Origin: Corynebacterium cystitidis
GTDB lineage: Bacteria > Actinomycetota > Actinomycetes > Mycobacteriales > Mycobacteriaceae
Assembly (NCBI RefSeq): GCF_900187295.1
Contig: NZ_LT906473.1
Location: forward strand, 1,302,001-1,366,000
Length of the DNA stretch: 64,000 nt
Reading direction: 5' to 3'
Shown: in pieces, positions 33,487-41,852 of the stretch
How positions within the stretch are numbered: the stretch's first letter is position 1
How the letters are laid out: each line of letters starts with the position of its first letter
Program-made: the position numbers and the translations under genes
Notes under the pieces: model-generated
What the model was told of the DNA's origin: nothing
Database searches by the model: none
The model's input: the letters and a program-made list of their open reading frames with translations, nothing else

Positions 33487-34623
33487 TTACCTCTTCTGGC
33501 TGGGCATACCCGCACCTTCTGCGGCGCGTTGCATCCCACGCGACTCACCGAACGCCACCGCAAATTTCAACAGCCCGATCAGCAAGGCAACAATCCCGGC
33601 ACCCAGAATGAGTCCTTCAGCAAACCGGTCCGATTGGTTAACGCTGGCCTGCTGAGGCGCAGCGTACGGTGTGTTGCCAAGCGGGCTTGACGACGATTGC
33701 CCTGCCGAAGCTTCCTCGGGTGCTTCTTCTGCTTCTTCCTCCGAGGCCGGGCCAGTTTCGGTACTACCGCTAGCAGCGGACGCCGGGCTTGGCGAAGTGC
33801 CGCTTGAACTAGAGCCACCCGCAGACCCGCTCGAACTTGTTTGACCGCCCTGGCTAGCCGCGCTAGTCCCGCCTGCCGAGCTAGTACCTTGGGGTTGTGC
33901 TGAGCCAGAAGTAGTGGCCTGCTGCGTACCCGTCGTGGTGCTGCCGGTATCGGCACCTGTGTTCGCGCCCATCACAGGCTGTGCTTGATTGGTTGATTGG
34001 GTTCGAAGTGTTTGCTCACCTTGCTGTTTGGCTTCTTGGCGGCGTCGTTTGTTTTTTTGGGCTTGTTCTTTGTTGCTTTTCTTCTCCAACGCATCTGCTT
34101 GTTTATGTAATTCTGCAGCGGCAGCATCAAGCTTTTTTACTTCCTCTGTCCACTCCAGGATATCTTTGCGAATGTCCTTCGGGTCTTGGTCCAACCACTC
34201 AGCCCATGCCTCATCAGCTTCGGTTGCTTCCGTGTCCTGCCCAAACAATGCGCCAAAGGGCAGTTCCGAGGAACCCTCCTCCGAACTGAAAGTAAACACG
34301 CCTCGGTACTCGCCAGGTTCGCTAGCGGACACGGTAATCGTTCCATCATCTTCAGGCTTGACATCCAAGCGTCCAGGGCCCTCAGTCTCGGTGATTTCAA
34401 CCATGGTGGGTTGATCCGCCTGATCACCAACCGAAGCGATGGCAAGATTTAAGTCTGTCTCCTCGTCGGCTAGCAATGCGACGTCATGCAGGATGTCGTC
34501 GTCACGCTCAAAAACTTCCGTACCCACCACGCCGAGTTCTGCCACCGGCTCCTCAGCTGCAGCCAAGGGAGCACATCCAACGAGGACCGCCACGGTGATC
34601 CCAGAAACTAGTGTGCGCCTAAT
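33487..34623 (-). CDS. Surface protein of the anchored-repeat ABC locus, C-terminal anchor
   Basis: The product has a signal-peptide-like start (RRTLVSGITVAVLVGCAPLA, AAA-EEP cleavage), a beta-rich N-domain to about 130, a charged coiled-coil-like stretch (residues about 145-205, with KKSNKEQAQKNKRRRQEAKQ), a long Ser/Gly/Thr-rich wall-spanning region, and a C-terminal membrane helix with a basic tail. The only well-placed start is ATT at 34623, seven bases after AGAAGG and just upstream of the permease stop; an ATG at 34683 lies deep inside the permease gene without a ribosome-binding site. It is the last gene of the operon and probably a wall-attached partner of the transporter. Confidence 0.6.
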   Translation of the reverse strand: MRRTLVSGITVAVLVGCAPLAAAEEPVAELGVVGTEVFERDDDILHDVALLADEETDLNLAIASVGDQADQPTMVEITETEGPGRLDVKPEDDGTITVSASEPGEYRGVFTFSSEEGSSELPFGALFGQDTEATEADEAWAEWLDQDPKDIRKDILEWTEEVKKLDAAAAELHKQADALEKKSNKEQAQKNKRRRQEAKQQGEQTLRTQSTNQAQPVMGANTGADTGSTTTGTQQATTSGSAQPQGTSSAGGTSAASQGGQTSSSGSAGGSSSSGTSPSPASAASGSTETGPASEEEAEEAPEEASAGQSSSSPLGNTPYAAPQQASVNQSDRFAEGLILGAGIVALLIGLLKFAVAFGESRGMQRAAEGAGMPSQKR

Positions 34624-35486
34624 GCCGCCACCTTCTCTCGTTTCGGGTGCGCAACAGGTCGGCGCACCGCGGTTAAAAGCCAAGTTACGGCGAAGATTAG
34701 TGTGATTGTGAGCACGATCGTCGCCCCTGCGGGAAGATCAATGGCCCACGCAAAGTAGATGCCAGCAATAGAACCGATCGCCCCGATTGCGGTGGCCATC
34801 CACATCATGGTGGATAATTTATTGGTGAGCAGCCGCGCGGTTGCCGCAGGTGTCACAAGCAACGCCAACACAAGAATATTGCCGATGGTGCGCACGCTAA
34901 TCACCACGGCGAAGGTCACGGCCAGGTAGAGCACAAGATCCAAAACGAAAACGGGTAAGTTCATTGCGCGTGCCGTTTCGCGGTCTAAAGCCACAGCAGT
35001 CAACCCGCGCGAAAGCCCTACGATAATGGCCACGATGAGCGTGCCGACGATCGCTGCGATCCAGATGTCTGTGTTAGTTACGCCCGTGATCGAGCCAAAA
35101 AGGAAACTAGACAAGCTGGCGGTATAACCCTCGACGCGCGAGATGATCACCAACCCCAGCGCGAACGCTGCGGCAAAAAGGATACCTATCACCGTGTCCT
35201 CTTTAATGCGCCGCCGCTGGGAAAGCACGGCAATCAAAATAGCTATCACACCACCTGCTACTGCACCACCGGCCAGCACAGAAACCTGCAGTACAAAAGC
35301 AACCGCGATACCGGGAAAGACCGAGTGCGCCACCGCATCGCCAATAAAAGCCATACCGCGCAGCACCACGTGGGTACCCACCACCCCGCACACCACAGAG
35401 GCGATCACGGAGATCAGCAGCGCCTTGGGTAAAAATGCAAGCGACGGGTTTGTCAGATCAGCGATAAAATCCGGAATGCTAATCAT
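34608..35486 (-). CDS. Anchored-repeat type metal ABC transporter permease
   Basis: ATG at 35486 overlaps the ATPase stop (ATGA); the longer frame upstream is antisense to the ATPase. The 292-residue protein has eight or nine membrane segments and ABC-3 (ZnuB/TroC-type) motifs: GTHVVLRGMAFIGDAVAHSV near residue 38 and GNILVLALLVTPAATARLL near 200. Family: permeases for zinc, manganese or iron. Its binding protein carries cell-wall repeat domains, which defines the anchored-repeat subtype. Confidence 0.88.
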   Translation of the reverse strand: MISIPDFIADLTNPSLAFLPKALLISVIASVVCGVVGTHVVLRGMAFIGDAVAHSVFPGIAVAFVLQVSVLAGGAVAGGVIAILIAVLSQRRRIKEDTVIGILFAAAFALGLVIISRVEGYTASLSSFLFGSITGVTNTDIWIAAIVGTLIVAIIVGLSRGLTAVALDRETARAMNLPVFVLDLVLYLAVTFAVVISVRTIGNILVLALLVTPAATARLLTNKLSTMMWMATAIGAIGSIAGIYFAWAIDLPAGATIVLTITLIFAVTWLLTAVRRPVAHPKREKVAALGAH

Positions 35487-36220
35487 AGGCGTGCTCCTAC
35501 CGTGGTCAGCAGCGGCGAGTGGGCGGAGACCCCGAAGGTCTGCATCCACACATCAGGATCGCGCAGACTCTCAGGCGGGCCATCGGCGACGATCTGGCCG
35601 TTAAAAAGCAACAAACGGTGACAGGAATGCATGGCTTCGGCCAAATTGTGGGTGCTCATCACAATTGCCACACCCTGGGAGGCCAACTGCGTGAAAAGCG
35701 CCAATAGTTGCTCAGAACTTGGAAGATCAAGACCGGTAAAGGGTTCGTCGAGAAGCAGCACCGCAGGCTCGGTAGCCAACGCGCGCGCCATCAACACGCG
35801 TTGACGTTGCCCGCCAGACAGTTCCCCAATTGGCCGCGACGCGAGGTCGGCTAAATTGACCCTATCGAGTGCGCGTGCCGTCGCCTCATAGTCTACTGGG
35901 GTGAACCGGCTGCGTCGCGTGCGCCCGTTGAGTACACAGTCATGGACATCAATGGGAAAGTCCCACGCAAACTCGTGTCTTTGCGGGACGTAGCCGATCC
36001 GATCGCGGCGCTGGGCAGGGCGAGAGTGCTTATCGACGATAATCTCGCCACCACGGACGGGGATCAACCCCAGGATTGCCCGCAACATGGTTGTCTTACC
36101 TGCACCGTTGGGGCCAACTAGTCCCACAAACTCGCCGGCATCAACAGTCAGGTCAACTCCCTTGACTACCTCGCGGCCGGAGAGATCTACCTCGAGGTCT
36201 TTAATCTCCAGTGCGCTCAC
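35483..36220 (-). CDS. Anchored-repeat type metal ABC transporter ATP-binding protein
   Basis: The 245-residue ATPase shows Walker A GPNGAGKTTM, signature ELSGGQRQRVLMARALA and Walker B VLLLDEPFTGLDLP, close to ZnuC/MntB-type metal importers. GTG start at 36220 shares its first base with the upstream stop (TAGTG), so translation is coupled. It energises uptake through the permease encoded next. Confidence 0.9.
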   Translation of the reverse strand: MSALEIKDLEVDLSGREVVKGVDLTVDAGEFVGLVGPNGAGKTTMLRAILGLIPVRGGEIIVDKHSRPAQRRDRIGYVPQRHEFAWDFPIDVHDCVLNGRTRRSRFTPVDYEATARALDRVNLADLASRPIGELSGGQRQRVLMARALATEPAVLLLDEPFTGLDLPSSEQLLALFTQLASQGVAIVMSTHNLAEAMHSCHRLLLFNGQIVADGPPESLRDPDVWMQTFGVSAHSPLLTTVGARL

Positions 36221-37167
36221 TAGCTCTCCTTTCGCACCGCGGCTGCAGCCGCTTTACGCTTAGTGCTTTGTGAACGCATCACGCCAGCCCCTACTGCGGC
36301 AAGCACACCAAGGATCGCCAGGCCCACGCCAATCCACACCACTGGTACACCGTTATCGTCGCTTTGATCGCCTGCGGTGTCGCCGTCTGACGGATCAGCA
36401 GCAATCTCTTCAGATTCGTCCCACGTGGCGGCGAAAGCATCAGTAGGCTGCGCACCACCGACGGCGAAGCGTAAGATCCGTTCGTCGACAAGCTCTATGC
36501 CGTCTTTCAGCGGAGCAACCACGCGTAGGCCCACCAGGTGAACACCTGGCTCGGTAAATACCCAATTGGCGTGCGTGTGTGTATGCAGGTCCACAAACAA
36601 CGGCTGAGTACCTTCAGCAGCCGAGTTCCATAGCACCTGGGGTGGCTCAAAGCCACCGTTTTGAATGAAAAGACTGAACTGCCCAGGGCCCTGATGTCCG
36701 GCGAACTCGAGGGTGACCCCGCGGTCAATGTCGAGATCTAAAAGCGATGGTGCCTGGGTGTTCCAGCCGAGCCACGGCACGGAAGGAACCTCTGTCTGCG
36801 GGATTACCCACAGTGAATCTCTCGCCCCAGCACCGGTAAATTCGAATTCACTGCCCACGTTGTCGGGCAGCGTTTGAATAGATGCATCGCCGACTTCGAA
36901 GACAATATCGTCGATACTGCGCCACACAGGCGGCACGGAAGTATCATCGCGTGCCAAAAACTTCAGATCCCCGTCAACTACCTGCGGCCCGACATCCACG
37001 TGACCTGCACTAATTACTGTCTTCTCACCTTCGGGGGCAAGTTGTTCATCGGCAGTGACCGTTTGCTCCAAAGCGGGGTCCGCTTGCGCTAATGCCATGG
37101 GCAACTGCGGGGTGGCTATTGCTAGTAATGCGGTCACGCAGGCTGTGGCTACACACCGTGTCTTCAT
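36220..37167 (-). CDS. Choice-of-anchor M (anchored-repeat) surface protein, single domain
   Basis: ATG at 37167 follows AGAGGACCGAC; the longer frame overlaps the binding-protein gene. The 315-residue protein has a signal peptide (MKTRCVATACVTALLAIATP, cleavage near ALA-QAD). One anchored-repeat domain spans about residues 45-235: it opens with SAGHVDVG, includes WVIPQTEVPSVPWLGWNTQA and ends with HTHTHANWVFTEPGVHLV. An acidic spacer leads to a C-terminal membrane helix with a basic tail. The HTHxHANW histidines look suited to binding a metal. It sits between the binding protein and ATPase genes. Confidence 0.8.
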   Translation of the reverse strand: MKTRCVATACVTALLAIATPQLPMALAQADPALEQTVTADEQLAPEGEKTVISAGHVDVGPQVVDGDLKFLARDDTSVPPVWRSIDDIVFEVGDASIQTLPDNVGSEFEFTGAGARDSLWVIPQTEVPSVPWLGWNTQAPSLLDLDIDRGVTLEFAGHQGPGQFSLFIQNGGFEPPQVLWNSAAEGTQPLFVDLHTHTHANWVFTEPGVHLVGLRVVAPLKDGIELVDERILRFAVGGAQPTDAFAATWDESEEIAADPSDGDTAGDQSDDNGVPVVWIGVGLAILGVLAAVGAGVMRSQSTKRKAAAAAVRKES

Positions 37168-37189
37168 GTCGGTCCTCTTTCTCATGTTT

Positions 37190-38749
37190 TTATTCGTGGT
37201 TCTGTCCGCCAAGGCAGCGCGAAAAAGCGTCAGCATTGGTGTTCATCAAATCGATGTAGGTGGTAACCGCTCCCCCTGCGGGGTCGAAAGTGTCGCCGTA
37301 GATCGGGCAGGTGGCAATCCCTAACCGGTCAGCGGTCAGCGAAAGCGCGGTTTCACGCATAGCTTGTGCTGGTTCTAAAAACACAGCTGGAACATGCAGA
37401 TTTTCCAGCGTGCGGGTCAGCGCAATAAGGTCGCGAGGGCTGGGCTCAATATCCGGGTTCGGAGTAACAAAACCAGCGACTTCCAAGCCGTACGCTTCCT
37501 CAAGGTATGCGTAGCCGTGGTGGGTGGTGACAAGCTTGCGCCTTGCAGGGTCGATCGAATCTACTGCAGCGCGCATGTTCTGGTCCACACCCTCTAACCT
37601 GCTGAGGTAACTCTCGGCGTTGTGGTGATAGATTGCGGCCCCGGAGGGGTCAGCCTGACTCAAAGCGTCCCGGATAACCAGCACCATTGCGGAAGCATTG
37701 GCCACGGAATGCCAAACATGCGGGTCTACTTCCCCGTGCACATGCTTTCCTAGCACTGCTTGCGGGAGCATGTAAGTTTCATCGCCGGGATCGCCCAAAA
37801 ACCGGTAGGCAGGTTCACCCGGGATTTCCTGCAGCGTGCTTGTGGGTACAGCTATCACAGTATCGTCCGGGTTGTACCGGTAGCGGGTTTCTGTCCCCTC
37901 GGGGGCATCACCGACAAGCAGGACCTCCTGCGCATCCACGTCCACTGCCACGTCTACATGCCCGGAGTCGATCACATGCGCACCTGGAACAGCAGTTGCT
38001 GGGTCCACGCCCGCAGCCACCGTGATTGTGGCACTGCCAATATCGACGGGTGCTTCGCTGTCATTCGCTTGAAGTTTCGCCGAGAAGTCGATTTCGTAGA
38101 CGCCTGGATCGCTGAACGCCCAACTCACGTGTGTGTGCGCATTGGGTGCCAACTGGGTTTCGTCCTTATCGTCTAGCCCGTCACGTGAGTTGAAGTACAC
38201 CTCGGGTTCACCGAAGGTGCCAGTGACATAGGCGCTTGCGTGGCCCGGGCCACGGACGTCGGTGGCCCGCAGCGCGATATTGCTTGCCGACGATCCCCCG
38301 TGTTCTTGCCCATATCCGATCACTCGCATGCCCAGCCATACCGTGTCAAGGGCAACGTTTTCCACTAAGGCAATGTGCTGGCCACCGTGGCGCGACATGT
38401 CTTCGGCGACTTCGACTACAGGGGTGTTATCGGGCACGGTGGCATGCACCGTTCGCGTCAACGCCTGTGGTTCCAAGAGAAGACCATTTATCAGGGCAAC
38501 ATCGGCATTGGCTATGTTGCGCACACTGCGCAACGTGGGTTCGAAGGTGTGAGGGTCAGAGCCATTGGGGATGATTTGGGTGACTCGCGCCTGATCCCCC
38601 GCAATATTGCGTGCCAAGTCGGCGATGATGGGGGTGGTGGCTACCACATCGGTGATCTCATCGGTTCGCGAAGGCTGTGCCGCATTCGTGGTGGCGCAGC
38701 CTGCAAGTACGCTGGCACACGCCACCACGGCGATCCCTCTTCTTAGCAC
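37190..38749 (-). CDS. Anchored-repeat ABC transporter substrate-binding lipoprotein
   Basis: The 519-residue lipoprotein (lipobox LAGC, Cys18) is a ZnuA/TroA-type metal-binding protein split by an inserted anchored-repeat domain. The N-lobe shows NGSDPHTFEPTLR at about 62-74. The inserted repeat runs from about 125 to 320 and includes NAHTHVSWAFSDPGVYEIDF. The lobe then resumes with GEVDPHVWHSVANA, TTHHGYAYLEEAYG and CPIYGDTFDP. Family knowledge points to zinc or manganese. GTG at 38749 overlaps the preceding stop (TAGTG) behind an AGG element. The insertion of the wall-repeat domain is diagnostic of this subfamily. Confidence 0.88.
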   Translation of the reverse strand: MLRRGIAVVACASVLAGCATTNAAQPSRTDEITDVVATTPIIADLARNIAGDQARVTQIIPNGSDPHTFEPTLRSVRNIANADVALINGLLLEPQALTRTVHATVPDNTPVVEVAEDMSRHGGQHIALVENVALDTVWLGMRVIGYGQEHGGSSASNIALRATDVRGPGHASAYVTGTFGEPEVYFNSRDGLDDKDETQLAPNAHTHVSWAFSDPGVYEIDFSAKLQANDSEAPVDIGSATITVAAGVDPATAVPGAHVIDSGHVDVAVDVDAQEVLLVGDAPEGTETRYRYNPDDTVIAVPTSTLQEIPGEPAYRFLGDPGDETYMLPQAVLGKHVHGEVDPHVWHSVANASAMVLVIRDALSQADPSGAAIYHHNAESYLSRLEGVDQNMRAAVDSIDPARRKLVTTHHGYAYLEEAYGLEVAGFVTPNPDIEPSPRDLIALTRTLENLHVPAVFLEPAQAMRETALSLTADRLGIATCPIYGDTFDPAGGAVTTYIDLMNTNADAFSRCLGGQNHE

Positions 38750-40446
38750 TATTGCACCTGACGTACACGTGATGTGTACATGTAGCTAGCGCCTAGGACG
38801 ATCACACCCAATCCCAAAAGTCCCAGTGCGGAGGTCATGCTATCCACGCCGGTATTGGCCAACTGTCCAGAGCCGGACGAGGTTCCTCCGGAAGCACCGG
38901 AACCGGCACCACCGCTGGCTCCACTGCCACCGGCACCGCCGGCACCTCCACCGCAATCGCCCTCTGGTTCGATGATGGCACCAAAGTCAAAGTGTCCATC
39001 ATCTGCATTACCCGCCCCACCGACGTTGAAGGTCAACGTTGCAGGACTACTGATCTTGCCACCATCTTTTAGCGTAGCTGACTGGGTGATGCCAACTTTG
39101 TACGTACCGGGTTCACTAAACACCCAGTTCTGGTGAACGTGCGTGTTCGCTGGAACTGTGTGGCTACCGGACGGATTTCCAGGGGTAGCAGAGAACCACT
39201 CCTCACCCACAACTTGGCCGAGGTTGCCCTGCGTGTAAACCACCATGTTGCCAGGACCTTCGAAGCTGGTGAGGTCCCACACCACCTCACCGGTGGTGTG
39301 TTCAATAACCGATGGGTGCTGCGTGTTGGCACCAAGCCAGGGCACATTAGGTTCCTGCGTCGAGCCGATCATGTGTACCGGGCCAGCATCGACTGGCCCA
39401 ATCTTCATGGGCAGATCTTTCTTGGCTGCGCTTCCCAGGCCAAATGTTAACGAGCCCGGATCAACCCAAGTTGCAGGCTGCTGGCGATCGTCCTTGATCA
39501 TCGGCTTCAGCGCAGGCTTGCATTTTTGTCCCTTATCGCTTCCGCTTTGCCCACCGTTTCCCGGTTTAGTGCCCTGAGCTTGAGTGGTTTGCTTGTTGTC
39601 GGCTGCACGTGGCTTGGTTCCGTTGTAGAAACTACTGTTTGCAGGCTTCGACGAACCGGATGACAGCGGATTTCCATTGTTAGAAGGATTCTGATTTCCA
39701 CCAGGGGTCCCGTTGAGTTGCCCGCCATCACCATCATTTTCGTTGAGATCCAATGGCCAAGCATCGTCGGTTGCGGTACCACCATTGCTTGCTCCGTGAC
39801 CTACTACCCAGGTATAGGTAGCAGTGTTGGACTCCTCATGGCTCCCGTCAATGTTGGTGCCTTCTGCCTGCACTGTCATCGTGTAGGTACCAGCTTGGGT
39901 GAAACCCCAGTTTGTGTGCACGTGAGCCGGAGGATTTTGCCGGATCGTGGAACCAGAAGTGAGGTGCGTCGATTCGGAAGTTAAAGGCGAGGAGGCTTCA
40001 CCAAAGGTTCCAGAGACCCACATGTGGACTTCACCTGGCCCCTGGACTTCAAGGAAATTGATGTCGATTGCGCCTTTGAAGTACTTCTGCGCTCCGAGAG
40101 TATCCCAACCTGGCCACAGCAGATTTTGATCCTGTGTTTGCGGGAGGAAATAGGTTGGAGCACCAATAATAGGGGAGGTTTTCTCAGTCCAAGCCTGCTC
40201 TTTGACCTTCAGCACTACGGTCTCTGGATCACGGATCACGTGCTGCCCTGTTACGTCTTCTTTCAAGTTCAAGTTCAGCTCGCCGGATTCGCTGGTGACG
40301 TTAAAGGCATCAACATGCCCTGTATCGAACGTGAGGGATTGAGCATCCGCTCGCGGCAGCGGCATAAGCAGAAACGCAAGTAGGAGTGTGCCCACGAGGG
40401 ATACCAGAGTGCGCGACCGTACTGACTCGCGACTAGAAGTGTACAT
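38749..40446 (-). CDS. Choice-of-anchor M surface protein with two repeats and LANTG sorting motif
   Basis: ATG at 40446 follows GGAGGATTT; the frame further up to 40518 is promoter DNA. The 565-residue product has a signal peptide, a first anchored-repeat domain from about 35 to 215 (DTGHVDAF, PAHVHTNWGFTQAGTYTM), a Gly/Asn/Ser/Lys-rich linker, and a second domain from about 325 to 480 (GPVHMIGSTQEPNVPWLGAN, NTHVHQNWVFSEPGTYKV). A Gly/Ser spacer leads to LANTG, a hydrophobic helix and a basic tail, a sortase-type signal. It is the first gene of the metal ABC operon. Confidence 0.82.
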   Translation of the reverse strand: MYTSSRESVRSRTLVSLVGTLLLAFLLMPLPRADAQSLTFDTGHVDAFNVTSESGELNLNLKEDVTGQHVIRDPETVVLKVKEQAWTEKTSPIIGAPTYFLPQTQDQNLLWPGWDTLGAQKYFKGAIDINFLEVQGPGEVHMWVSGTFGEASSPLTSESTHLTSGSTIRQNPPAHVHTNWGFTQAGTYTMTVQAEGTNIDGSHEESNTATYTWVVGHGASNGGTATDDAWPLDLNENDGDGGQLNGTPGGNQNPSNNGNPLSSGSSKPANSSFYNGTKPRAADNKQTTQAQGTKPGNGGQSGSDKGQKCKPALKPMIKDDRQQPATWVDPGSLTFGLGSAAKKDLPMKIGPVDAGPVHMIGSTQEPNVPWLGANTQHPSVIEHTTGEVVWDLTSFEGPGNMVVYTQGNLGQVVGEEWFSATPGNPSGSHTVPANTHVHQNWVFSEPGTYKVGITQSATLKDGGKISSPATLTFNVGGAGNADDGHFDFGAIIEPEGDCGGGAGGAGGSGASGGAGSGASGGTSSGSGQLANTGVDSMTSALGLLGLGVIVLGASYMYTSRVRQVQ

Positions 40447-40486
40447 AAATCCTCCACTAGTGAAAACCGTTCCCGTAACAGGATAT

Positions 40487-40501
40487 TGACAACGGTAGTC
40501 A
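40487..40501. promoter_or_regulatory. Zur-like palindrome, site 1
   Basis: TGACAACGGTAGTCA has inverted TGAC/GTCA ends and agrees with the Zur-type core TGAAAATGATTTTCA at 10 of 15 positions. It is 41 bp upstream of the minus-strand surface protein gene, a position suitable for repression. Assignment to Zur is inferred from similarity and from the genes it flanks. Confidence 0.4.
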
Positions 40502-40584
40502 TTACCAACAGCTCGCACCGAATGTCACCCGGAAAGGGGTAGACTCGACCTCGCGAACAGGACAAACACAGCCAACGCCATAGT

Positions 40585-40599
40585 TGATACCAGTTTTCA
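40585..40599. promoter_or_regulatory. Zur-like palindrome, site 2
   Basis: TGATACCAGTTTTCA keeps TGA-A and TTTTCA arms and agrees with TGAAAATGATTTTCA at 10 of 15 positions. It is 40 bp upstream of the plus-strand PKPE-repeat gene. With site 1 it would place both divergent transcripts under one metal sensor. Confidence 0.4.
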
Positions 40600-40638
40600 T
40601 TAATCTACTCTTGACACCTATTGAAAGGGGTTTTCACT

Positions 40639-41769
40639 ATGCGAAAGGTTCGCACGCGCTCCCTCGCCATAGCAACGGCTGTAGCGCTTTCACTTACAGG
40701 CCTTCATGCGCCAACGTCGATGGCGGACGAGCTGGGGCCACGTACCACGCCCAATTCACAGAAGAAATGCGATGACAAGCTGCTGCTCGACTACGGGCAC
40801 ATCGACCTCCAAATGCTGATGGACGATGACAACGACATTGACATCAAAGTCAAAGACGAAACTTTCATCCACGGCTCCCCTCTTGAATATCGAGATCCCG
40901 AAGACCTAGTTCTGGGCATCTACGACAATGCCTTGATTGAGCCTGTCCACTTCCTCAAGGAGCCTGCATACAGCTTCGTGGGAGATCAGACATCCAAGTT
41001 CTACTATCTGCCACAGACTCAGAATTCTGAAATTTTGTGGCCTGGGTACAACACCATGGGTGTGGACTATGGAAAGTTCGACGGCACCGTCGATCTTCAC
41101 ATCAAGCCACTGAACATCCCGGCCGGTGCTTCCTACGGATTGTTCGTTGATGGCGTTCTCGGCCAGCCCGGTGAAGTGGTGATTGATTCCACCAAGAACG
41201 ACTACACAATCAACACCACCTATGATGCCCACGTGCACACTAACTGGGCGTTTTCCACGCCTGGCACTTATGAGTTGGCGGTGTCCTACACCGGTACGTT
41301 GAAGGACGGCACCAAGGTCTCCTCTGGCGACCACCTGCTGACCTTCGCTATCGGCAACGACGCTGTCCGGAATTGCCTACAACCCGAGCCTAAGCCGGAA
41401 CCCAAGCCCGAGCCTAAGCCGGAACCCAAGCCGGAACCCAAGCCGGAGCCTAAGCCGGAACCCAAGCCGGAACCCAAGCCGGAGCCTAAGCCGGAACCCA
41501 AGCCGGAGCCTAAGCCGGAGCCTAAGCCAGAGCCTAAGCCTGAGCCCAAGCCGGAGCCTAAGCCGGAGCCCAAGCCGGAACCCAAGCCTGAGCCCAAGCC
41601 AACTCCGGATCCTAAGCCGGATCCGAAGTCTTCCAACGGCAGCTCTGGCGTTGAGGCTGTCAAAATCGCCGCGATTGTTACCGTCCTTGGCGCTTTATTA
41701 GGTACCTTCGCTTCCCTGAATGGACCGCTTCGTATCCTTGCGAAGTATCTCAATCTGCCTTTCTTCTAG
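40639..41769 (+). CDS. Choice-of-anchor M surface protein with PKPE repeats
   Basis: ATG at 40639 follows AAAGGGGTTTTCACT. The 376-residue protein has a signal peptide (cleavage near SMA-DEL) and one anchored-repeat domain from about 45 to 245 ([46 protein letters not shown]). A run of PKPE units follows (residues about 249-330), then a C-terminal hydrophobic helix without LPxTG. The rigid Pro-Lys run should lift the domain through the wall. It is transcribed divergently from the metal ABC operon and probably shares its regulation and metal. Confidence 0.82.
   Translation: MRKVRTRSLAIATAVALSLTGLHAPTSMADELGPRTTPNSQKKCDDKLLLDYGHIDLQMLMDDDNDIDIKVKDETFIHGSPLEYRDPEDLVLGIYDNALIEPVHFLKEPAYSFVGDQTSKFYYLPQTQNSEILWPGYNTMGVDYGKFDGTVDLHIKPLNIPAGASYGLFVDGVLGQPGEVVIDSTKNDYTINTTYDAHVHTNWAFSTPGTYELAVSYTGTLKDGTKVSSGDHLLTFAIGNDAVRNCLQPEPKPEPKPEPKPEPKPEPKPEPKPEPKPEPKPEPKPEPKPEPKPEPKPEPKPEPKPEPKPEPKPEPKPEPKPTPDPKPDPKSSNGSSGVEAVKIAAIVTVLGALLGTFASLNGPLRILAKYLNLPFF
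41383..41630 (+). repeat. 12-bp tandem repeat encoding PKPE
   Basis: Units of GAGCCTAAGCCG or GAACCCAAGCCG follow each other for about 0.25 kb, with only third-base variants. Such arrays commonly change length by slippage or recombination without shifting the frame. Confidence 0.9.
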
Positions 41770-41796
41770 GACCTGTTTCTAGTTCGACGCAGTGCT

Positions 41797-41831
41797 GCCC
41801 GTCGTGCCCCGTGGTTTCGGGCACGGCGGGC
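41797..41831 (+). terminator. Strong hairpin after the PKPE-repeat gene
   Basis: GCCCGTCGTGCCC pairs with GGGCACGGCGGGC over 13 bp with one wobble and a 9-base loop, 27 bp after the stop. A T-run is missing, but the stem is strong and the position fits a terminator. It lies shortly before the menF-type gene. Confidence 0.6.
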
Positions 41832-41852
41832 CTAAAGCTACACTGGGACCCT

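Noticed and set aside
41383..41630. Regular short repeats that might suggest a CRISPR array
   Set aside because: The 12-bp units are contiguous, without spacers, and encode PKPE in frame.
41286..41753. Minus-strand 155-codon frame of repeated Gly-Leu-Gly-Ser
   Set aside because: It is the antisense reading of the PKPE repeat and has no ribosome-binding site.
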